Shown in pieces: positions 58,256-64,000 of a stretch of 64,000 nt of DNA. Position numbers and translations under genes: made by a program. Location of the stretch: assembly GCA_910576205.1 (NCBI GenBank), contig CAJTHL010000004.1, positions 177,015 through 241,014 on the forward strand. Direction: 5' to 3'. This DNA comes from Clostridia bacterium. GTDB taxonomy: Bacteria; Bacillota; Clostridia; Lachnospirales; Lachnospiraceae. Under the pieces are notes generated by a model. That model did not search any database. It was given only the letters and a program-made list of their open reading frames with translations, and had not been told where the DNA came from. Position 1 is the stretch's first letter. Each line of letters begins with the position of its first letter.

Positions 58256-61237
58256 ATGTCCACAAGACAAGAAGAAAACGACATCTACATCATCCCGCCA
58301 AATTTTATTGAAACAGGAACCATCTTCGGCGGGACCATAAAGCTGCGGAATGCGGCAGAGGCACTGTTCCTTTCCCTGCTGATCGGATTTCCCGTGTTCC
58401 ATCTTCCGGCCACCCTGACCACAAAGATCATCATCTGCTGTCTGACCGTCCTGCCGCTCTCCCTGTTCGCCATCATCGGCATTGATGGGGAAAGCCTGTC
58501 CTCTTTTGCAGTCAACTTTTTTATCTACCGGAGAAACCGCCGTATTGTAGGCCTGCAGACGGATACGGAGGAGGCGGACACCCCAAAGGCTCCCGGAAAG
58601 CAAAAGAAAAAGAAAACATCTGAGAAAAAGGTAAAGCCCAGAAAAGAAGATTATGCGGAAGAATTCGGGCAGCGGAAAGAACGCAGGCAGGCAAAACAGA
58701 CGGAAGGGGCTTCCTCCCATAAGGACAGGCGGGCAGCAAAAGGGCGGAACCATGCCACAGAAGAACAGGAGCCGTCCTTACTGAACCCTGCAGCATCCTA
58801 CCTCCCTATCCGGAAGATTGAAAACGGCATCATCTACACGAAAGACCACCGTTATGTAAAGGTCATTGAAGTCGTCCCCATCAACTTCCTGCTCCGCAGC
58901 GCAAGGGAACAGCGCAATATCATTTACTCCTTTGTCAGCTATTTAAAGATAAGCCCGGTAAAGCTACAGTTCAAAGTCCTTACCAGGCGGGCGGACATCA
59001 ACCGGCACCTGGAGACCATACGGGAAGAAATGAAAACGGAAACCGATGAGCGGTGCCTGGCACTCCAGAAGGATTATGAGATGCTGATCCGCCGCATTGG
59101 TTCCAGGGAAGCCATCACCAGGCGCTTTTTCATTGTCTTTGAATATGAACCTTTCAGCACAAACCGGGGCGGGAATGAAGAGAATGACGCCATCTCCGCC
59201 CTCACCACTGCCGTGCGCACCGCAAAAACCTATCTCCAGCAGTGCGGGAATGAGCTGATGGTCCCGGACAATGAGGATGAGATGGCAACGGAAGTCCTGT
59301 ACAATCTCCTGAACCGGAAGACCAGCGTGGCAAAGCCTTTAAGTGTCCGCGTCAACGAAGTGATCGGACAGTACATCAATGCCGGCAGGCGGGATGACAT
59401 CGGGCATATTCCGGCCATGGAGTTCCTGGCGCCGGAGTCCATCGACTATACCCACAGCAATTACGTGGTCATGGACGGCATCTACCATACCTACCTGCTC
59501 ATCCCCTCCAGGGGCTACCGCTCCCAGGTATGTGCCGGATGGATCTCGCTCCTTGTCAATGCGGGGGAAGGGATTGACGTGGATATCTTCTTTGACCGCC
59601 AGCCAAAGGACCGCATCCAGCAGAAACTGGGCCAGCAGCTTCGGATCAACCGCTCCAAGATCAAAGATACCTCTGACACCAACTCGGATTTTGACAACCT
59701 GGACAGCGCTATCCGCTCCGGGTATTTCCTGAAGGATGGGCTTGCCGCCAATGAGGACTTCTATTACATGAACATCCTGATCACCATCACGGCAGACAGC
59801 CTGGAGGAGCTGGAATGGCGCACGAATGAGATGAAAAAGCTCCTGCTCTCCCAGGATATGGAGGCCGTCTCCTGCCACTTCCGGGAAGAGCAGGCCCTGT
59901 TGTCCGCCCTGCCCCTGGTATCCCTGGAAAAGAAGCTGTCTGAGCGTTCCAGGCGGAATATCCTGACCACCAGCGTCGCCAGCTGCTACCCCTTCACATC
60001 CTTTGAGATGTGTGATGACAACGGCATCCTTTTAGGCGTGAACAAACACAATAACTCGCTGATCATTGTGGATATCTTTAATTCCCGTGTCTACAAGAAC
60101 GCAAACATGGCGATCCTGGGAACCTCCGGCGCAGGCAAGACTTTTACGATGCAGCTCATGGCGCTCCGGATGAGGCGCAGGAATGTACAGGTATTTATCA
60201 TCGCCCCCTTAAAAGGGCATGAATTCCACCGGGCCTGCAGCAATATCGGCGGGGAGTTTATCCAGATATCCCCTGCCTCCAGGAACTGCATCAACATCAT
60301 GGACATCCGCAAGGTGGATTCCTCCGCCAACGACCTGCTGGACGGCCCGCAGACGGAAAAATCGGAGCTGGCGGCAAAGATCCAAAGGCTCCATATCTTC
60401 TTCTCCCTGCTGGTGCCGGACATGAACCATGAAGAGCGGCAGCTCCTGGATGAGGCGCTGATACAGACCTATAAGCAGAAAGGCATTACCCACAACAACG
60501 AGAGCCTGGCAGATCCGGAAAACCCGGAGCGCTACCGGAAGATGCCGGTGCTGGAGGATGTCTTTAATATCCTGAAGAAAAACCCGGACACCAGGCGCCT
60601 TGCCAATATCATGAACCGACTGGTGCACGGCTCTGCCTCCACCTTCAACCAGCAGACCAACGTGAACCTGGACAATAAATATACGGTGCTGGATATTTCG
60701 GAGCTGACCGGCGACCTGCTGACCGTGGGCATGTTCGTGGCGCTGGATTATGTATGGGATAAGGCAAAGGAAGACCGCACCGTGGAAAAGGCCATCTTTA
60801 TTGATGAGACCTGGCAGCTGATCGGCGCGGCATCCAACCGCCTTGCGGCAGAGTTTGTGCTGGAGATCTTCAAGATCATCCGCGGGTACGGCGGTTCTGC
60901 CATCTGCGCTACCCAGGACTTAAATGACTTCTTTGCGCTGGAGGACGGGAAATACGGGAAAGGCATCATCAACAACTCAAAGACCAAGATCGTCCTGAAC
61001 CTGGAGGATGAGGAGGCGATGCGCGTGCAGTCCATCCTGCACCTTTCCGAAGCGGAGACCATGGCTATCACCCATTTTGAGAGGGGCAACGGCCTGATCT
61101 CCACCAACAACAATAACGCCACCGTGGAGTTCAAGGCTTCCGAGCTGGAAAAAGAACTGATCACCACGGACCGCCAGGAGCTCAAGAAGCTCTTAGAGAA
61201 AGAGAAACAGCGCCAGCAGATGGCACAGGCGGGATAA
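58256..61237 (+). CDS. PrgI-VirB4 fusion, type IV secretion ATPase
   Basis: 993 aa. Residues ~1-100 are a PrgI-like membrane domain (IPPNFIETGTIFGGTIKL, two helices). A Lys-rich linker (~110-170) follows, then VirB4: Walker A ILGTSGAGKT near residue 620, Walker B KAIFIDETWQL near 845, CATQDLNDFF after. PrgI and VirB4 are usually two adjacent genes; here they are one. Energises DNA transfer. AGGAGG upstream. Confidence 0.92.
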   Translation: MSTRQEENDIYIIPPNFIETGTIFGGTIKLRNAAEALFLSLLIGFPVFHLPATLTTKIIICCLTVLPLSLFAIIGIDGESLSSFAVNFFIYRRNRRIVGLQTDTEEADTPKAPGKQKKKKTSEKKVKPRKEDYAEEFGQRKERRQAKQTEGASSHKDRRAAKGRNHATEEQEPSLLNPAASYLPIRKIENGIIYTKDHRYVKVIEVVPINFLLRSAREQRNIIYSFVSYLKISPVKLQFKVLTRRADINRHLETIREEMKTETDERCLALQKDYEMLIRRIGSREAITRRFFIVFEYEPFSTNRGGNEENDAISALTTAVRTAKTYLQQCGNELMVPDNEDEMATEVLYNLLNRKTSVAKPLSVRVNEVIGQYINAGRRDDIGHIPAMEFLAPESIDYTHSNYVVMDGIYHTYLLIPSRGYRSQVCAGWISLLVNAGEGIDVDIFFDRQPKDRIQQKLGQQLRINRSKIKDTSDTNSDFDNLDSAIRSGYFLKDGLAANEDFYYMNILITITADSLEELEWRTNEMKKLLLSQDMEAVSCHFREEQALLSALPLVSLEKKLSERSRRNILTTSVASCYPFTSFEMCDDNGILLGVNKHNNSLIIVDIFNSRVYKNANMAILGTSGAGKTFTMQLMALRMRRRNVQVFIIAPLKGHEFHRACSNIGGEFIQISPASRNCINIMDIRKVDSSANDLLDGPQTEKSELAAKIQRLHIFFSLLVPDMNHEERQLLDEALIQTYKQKGITHNNESLADPENPERYRKMPVLEDVFNILKKNPDTRRLANIMNRLVHGSASTFNQQTNVNLDNKYTVLDISELTGDLLTVGMFVALDYVWDKAKEDRTVEKAIFIDETWQLIGAASNRLAAEFVLEIFKIIRGYGGSAICATQDLNDFFALEDGKYGKGIINNSKTKIVLNLEDEEAMRVQSILHLSEAETMAITHFERGNGLISTNNNNATVEFKASELEKELITTDRQELKKLLEKEKQRQQMAQAG

Positions 61238-61242
61238 TACGG

Positions 61243-61311
61243 AAACTTTACATACAGTTTAAGTATAATGCTTTCCTTTGCAGGCGACTTTCCTGTCTGT
61301 ATGTAAAGTTT
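61243..61311. repeat. 15-bp-arm inverted repeat after virB4-like gene
   Basis: aaactttacatacag (61243-61257) and ctgtatgtaaagttt (61297-61311) are perfect reverse complements around a 39-nt loop. gtttaagtat occurs twice (61257-61266, 61308-61317). No U-tract; operator pair or mRNA processing structure. Confidence 0.65.
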
Positions 61312-61357
61312 AAGTATTGTTTCCGTAAATGTTTCTTCCATATATAAAGGAGATACC

Positions 61358-61897
61358 ATGAAGCTGAAAAACGAACTACAGGAAAATCATATGGCAGGGA
61401 TCATCCGTCTCCTGTCCATGTACCAAACGCTGCAGTTTCAGCAGCTGATGCGGGCATTCCCAGAGCTTCCGGAAGAAAAACTGCTTTCCATTATCCGGCG
61501 CCTCGTAAAAAGCGGGCGGATCATCTTCCTCCAGGAGCAGGACCTCCTCCTTTATGCTGCCGGCTGTACGCCGGATCCCGGCCGGATCGCCGCCTTCTGG
61601 GTACTCCTTGATTTTCTCCCGGAAGTTACCTACCATACGGCCAGCGACTTCCCTGTGGCGCTGACCTTCTATACCAGCGGGGATGCTTACGACATCATCC
61701 ATGTACCGCTGGAAAAAGAGACACTCATGAACCATGTGCTCTCCGCCCATAAGGAAAACGTACCCCGCCGTCTTGTTATTGTTGACCGAACGGAACAGAT
61801 CCCGCATCTTACATTTCCCGGTATAACTGCTTTCTGCACTGTCATGCCGGGCGGAGAGATCCAGTATTTTAAGAAACAAGGAGCGACCAGTATATAA
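61358..61897 (+). CDS. DUF5697-like hypothetical protein
   Basis: 179 aa. N-terminal winged-helix-like region (LSMYQTLQFQQLMRAFPELPEEKLLSIIRRLVKSG), then an alpha/beta part without motifs. It resembles a family common in Lachnospiraceae conjugative elements, named DUF5697 if memory serves. Stop overlaps the next ATG by one base. Confidence 0.6.
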   Translation: MKLKNELQENHMAGIIRLLSMYQTLQFQQLMRAFPELPEEKLLSIIRRLVKSGRIIFLQEQDLLLYAAGCTPDPGRIAAFWVLLDFLPEVTYHTASDFPVALTFYTSGDAYDIIHVPLEKETLMNHVLSAHKENVPRRLVIVDRTEQIPHLTFPGITAFCTVMPGGEIQYFKKQGATSI

Positions 61898-62559
61898 TGG
61901 ACAGATTTACCTTATCATCCCGCCTTTCCAGGATTGGGGATGAGATTTCCAAACTCACCAGTACCATCAATGCCATGAAGATTGCGGACACGGCTGCCTA
62001 CGGGAAAATTTATGAAGAATTAAGCCGGGACGCCGCTTTCCGTGCAGAACGGATCGCCTGCTCCCTGCGCAACGTCATCTATGACGCAAACCTGGTCCCC
62101 AAGCCAGTCCTCATGGAAACGGCAGCACAGGCGCACGGCATCTCCATCTGCCATCAGGAAGACCGGGTAGAGATCACACTCCCCGGTTTGATGCCCAAGC
62201 GGAACAAACGGATGAATACTACCTTTATCACCGATCCCCTCTATGAGAGCCTTGCCGTTTATACCAGAGAACAGAAGCTCCCGCATTTTACGGAATGCGT
62301 GGTCTGCTTCTCCCATGTATTCCATGAAAGCCTTCCCCGCAGACGGGTCAGGGACTACGACAACCTGGAATGCAAACAGATCCTGGACACAGTGGCTGCC
62401 TTCCTGATGACGGATGACAGCGGCCTCTACTGTGACGCCTACCATACTACGGAATTTGGCGACAGGGACTGCACCATCCTGACCGTGATGGAGAAGAGCA
62501 GCTTTCCCGCATGGCTCTACTCCCGCCAGGAACGGGAAAAAAGCATATCGGATTTCTGA
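61897..62559 (+). CDS. Hypothetical conjugative-element protein (DUF6100-like)
   Basis: 220 aa. Helical N-terminus (MDRFTLSSRLSRIGDEISKL), middle with basic segment MPKRNKRMN, and RRRVRDYDNLECKQILDTVA, reminiscent of a Holliday-junction-resolvase-like RusA stretch (DxDN) but too divergent to claim. Translationally coupled to the preceding gene. Confidence 0.55.
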   Translation: MDRFTLSSRLSRIGDEISKLTSTINAMKIADTAAYGKIYEELSRDAAFRAERIACSLRNVIYDANLVPKPVLMETAAQAHGISICHQEDRVEITLPGLMPKRNKRMNTTFITDPLYESLAVYTREQKLPHFTECVVCFSHVFHESLPRRRVRDYDNLECKQILDTVAAFLMTDDSGLYCDAYHTTEFGDRDCTILTVMEKSSFPAWLYSRQEREKSISDF

Positions 62560-62695
62560 CGGATTTTGAAAAAATTTTTCCGACTACGGTAAAAGGACTC
62601 ATCTGCCCTGGAAATACAAGATTTTTTTATGCTTCCAAGGCGCTGCTTTTTACCGGAGTTTCAGCCGGGTACGGTAAAAATCCGTCCATCCATAT

Positions 62696-62719
62696 CCCTG
62701 CAGACACCTCTCTGCAGGG
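62696..62719. other. Hairpin before the 378-aa gene
   Basis: Perfect 9-bp stem ccctgcaga (62696-62704) with tctgcaggg (62711-62719), 18 bp before the ribosome site of the gene at 62750. Possible leader structure. Confidence 0.5.
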
Positions 62720-62749
62720 AAAATATCCAACCGGAAAGGAGGCATTCCT

Positions 62750-63886
62750 ATGGATTCATCATCCAGCACATACCGGATACTGGCCCTTACTGCCATATCC
62801 GGAGAACTGAGCCCGGACGCTTTATCCCATACCAATATCAGCAAAAGTTACCGGGAAAAGCTCCTGACCAGACTGAAGGAGGAGGGGTTATTAAAGACAC
62901 ACTACCGGGACCGGCTCCGGGGTTACCGCCTGACCGGGAAGGGAAAACAGCTCCTGCTGGCAGAGAATCCGGAGCGCTTCCGTTTCTATCTGACAGGCAG
63001 CTCCGACACCAACCAGCCGCGAAGCGAATACCCGCGAAGGCTCAGGCTCCAGCAGGCATCCATTGCCTATGCCATGCTCCAGTGTGCCGGTGTGGAAATA
63101 TTCCGTGACAGAAAAGCCCCATTGTTCCAGCCGGGAACCGACCAGGGGGCGCCTTACCATATGGCACTGCCGGCCTTTTACCATTCCCGCGAGGTCAAGG
63201 AGCTTGGGGCGGAAGCAATAAAGATCAACAATTCCAGGACCATCGGTATCCTGCTTGCCCCAGAGTATATCTACGCCGTATTCTGCACAGGCGGCGCACT
63301 GATGAAATGGGAATACCGGACGGAGCTGAAGGTAAAGGCGCTGCTCTCCTACCATGCCAGCCAGGGAATCCTCTCCGGCTCCCGCGGCGGTCCCCGTTAC
63401 CATCCGGATACGCCGGTCAGGGCACTCATCATCGGGGAAGGCATGGACACGGCGCTGAAGCTCATGGAAAGCACAGGCGGGTTCCGGAAAAGCTATTTCT
63501 ATCTGGATTCCAGCTTTGATTTTTTCCACTATGTACCGGATGACTCCACAGGAGAGGCCATGATCCGCCTGCTCTGCTCCCCGGCTCTGCAAAAAGCGCT
63601 GAATGGCCTGCTCCTTTCTGACCTGCAGCCGCCATGCAGCGATTACGGTCTGGAGCATGACGCCCTGCGGGACGGATACCCTGTCCTGCTGTCCTACGAT
63701 TTTGACATGCTACGCCTCTCCCGGTTCCGGACTGCCCTTTCCCTCAGAGGGATGACGGGGCACCTGATCTGCTTTGATTTCCAGAAAACAGTGCTGGGGC
63801 AGTATTTCCGGGAAACAGCATCCATCGAGACGATTGACCTAAAAAAATTTGAAAGCCTGCAAATAAAAAGTCAAGCTAAATTTTAA
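62750..63886 (+). CDS. Winged-helix conjugative-element protein, replication-relaxation-like
   Basis: 378 aa. N-terminal winged helix (LSHTNISKSYREKLLTRLKEEGLLKTHYRDRLRGYRLT), then an alpha/beta region with RTIGILLAPEYIYAVFCTG and YHPDTPVRALIIGEG. The build recalls replication-relaxation proteins (MobC-like) of conjugative elements. AAAGGAGG upstream. Role inferred only from family resemblance. Confidence 0.55.
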   Translation: MDSSSSTYRILALTAISGELSPDALSHTNISKSYREKLLTRLKEEGLLKTHYRDRLRGYRLTGKGKQLLLAENPERFRFYLTGSSDTNQPRSEYPRRLRLQQASIAYAMLQCAGVEIFRDRKAPLFQPGTDQGAPYHMALPAFYHSREVKELGAEAIKINNSRTIGILLAPEYIYAVFCTGGALMKWEYRTELKVKALLSYHASQGILSGSRGGPRYHPDTPVRALIIGEGMDTALKLMESTGGFRKSYFYLDSSFDFFHYVPDDSTGEAMIRLLCSPALQKALNGLLLSDLQPPCSDYGLEHDALRDGYPVLLSYDFDMLRLSRFRTALSLRGMTGHLICFDFQKTVLGQYFRETASIETIDLKKFESLQIKSQAKF

Positions 63887-63917
63887 AGAACATCGAAAAT
63901 TTTATACAGGTTGAAAA

Positions 63918-64000
63918 ATGGGTATTACAATTAGACCGCCAGAATATGCCGGTCTGAAAGAGTGCTGTGTGATGGTTAGTTTGACGTGGGAAGAGCGGCG
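63918..64000 (+). CDS. Possible start of a further gene, cut by window end
   Basis: An ATG at 63918 opens a frame (MGITIRPPEYAGLKECC) that is still open at 64000. The ribosome site (ACAGG) is poor. The imperfect hairpin agaccg/cggtct at about 63933-63957 overlaps the start. Uncertain. Confidence 0.25.
   Translation, partial: MGITIRPPEYAGLKECCVMVSLTWEER

Overview
The window looks like chromosome plus integrated mobile DNA from a gut-type anaerobic Firmicute, most likely a Lachnospiraceae/Clostridium-cluster XIVa relative. The reasons are two oxygen-sensitive glycyl radical enzymes (GREs), a CUT2 sugar ABC transporter of clostridial type, AGGAGG ribosome binding sites nearly everywhere, and Tn916/Tn1549-like conjugative-element genes. 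Base use is GC-rich at third positions, except for one strikingly AT-rich block at about 48.4-54.6 kb.

Region 1 (1-28.9 kb) is a carbohydrate-catabolism island. From the left it holds a truncated zinc-ribbon membrane protein, a small unknown protein, a Gfo/Idh/MocA dehydrogenase and a chemoreceptor with a CZB-like metal motif in its extracytoplasmic part. Next come GRE 1 (YbiW-like) with a divergent activase, a PfkB kinase and an orphan MtaA/UroD-like methyltransferase. A leftward operon follows: DeoR regulator, GRE 2, ferredoxin-type activase, an odd ROK-like fusion, a D-lyxose-isomerase-family cupin and a ROK kinase. Upstream lies a second leftward operon of CUT2 binding protein, ATPase, two permeases and an atypical AroE-like dehydrogenase. 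A lactonase-type beta-propeller, a UPF0303 protein and two AraC regulators close the region. My reading is uptake, phosphorylation and radical C-O cleavage of sugars or anhydro-sugars.

Region 2 (28.9-40.3 kb) holds a Zn/Cd-type P-ATPase with a detached HMA protein, ArsR and AraC regulators. Beside them is a leftward eight-gene cluster of three CooC-like ATPases, a MoxR ATPase, a frameshifted vWA protein, two DUF3786 proteins and a zinc ribbon. It looks like metallocentre-maturation machinery, but no client enzyme is visible. A divergent TetR gene shares a palindromic promoter region with it.

Region 3 (40.4-46.4 kb) is a mosaic fragment of an integrative element: a large serine recombinase, a TnpW-like protein, three cargo genes (ABM, DUF3795, WYL), a Tn916-type sigma factor and an Orf8-like HTH protein. 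About 0.8 kb of non-coding repeats and hairpins follows.

Region 4 (46.4-64 kb) is the left part of a second integrative conjugative element. It starts at a 3' fragment of a tRNA-Cys gene, which I interpret as an attachment-site remnant. It carries type IV secretion genes (pilin-like, TrbL-like, NlpC/P60, PrgI-VirB4 fusion). Embedded in it is an AT-rich unit: a tyrosine recombinase followed by a 5.2-kb segment bounded by near-perfect inverted recombinase-core-like sites. That segment holds two convergent transcription units, a STAND NTPase with repeat domain on one side and a GNAT-SHMT fusion plus zinc dehydrogenase on the other. This candidate invertible (phase-variable) module is the most interesting object in the window.
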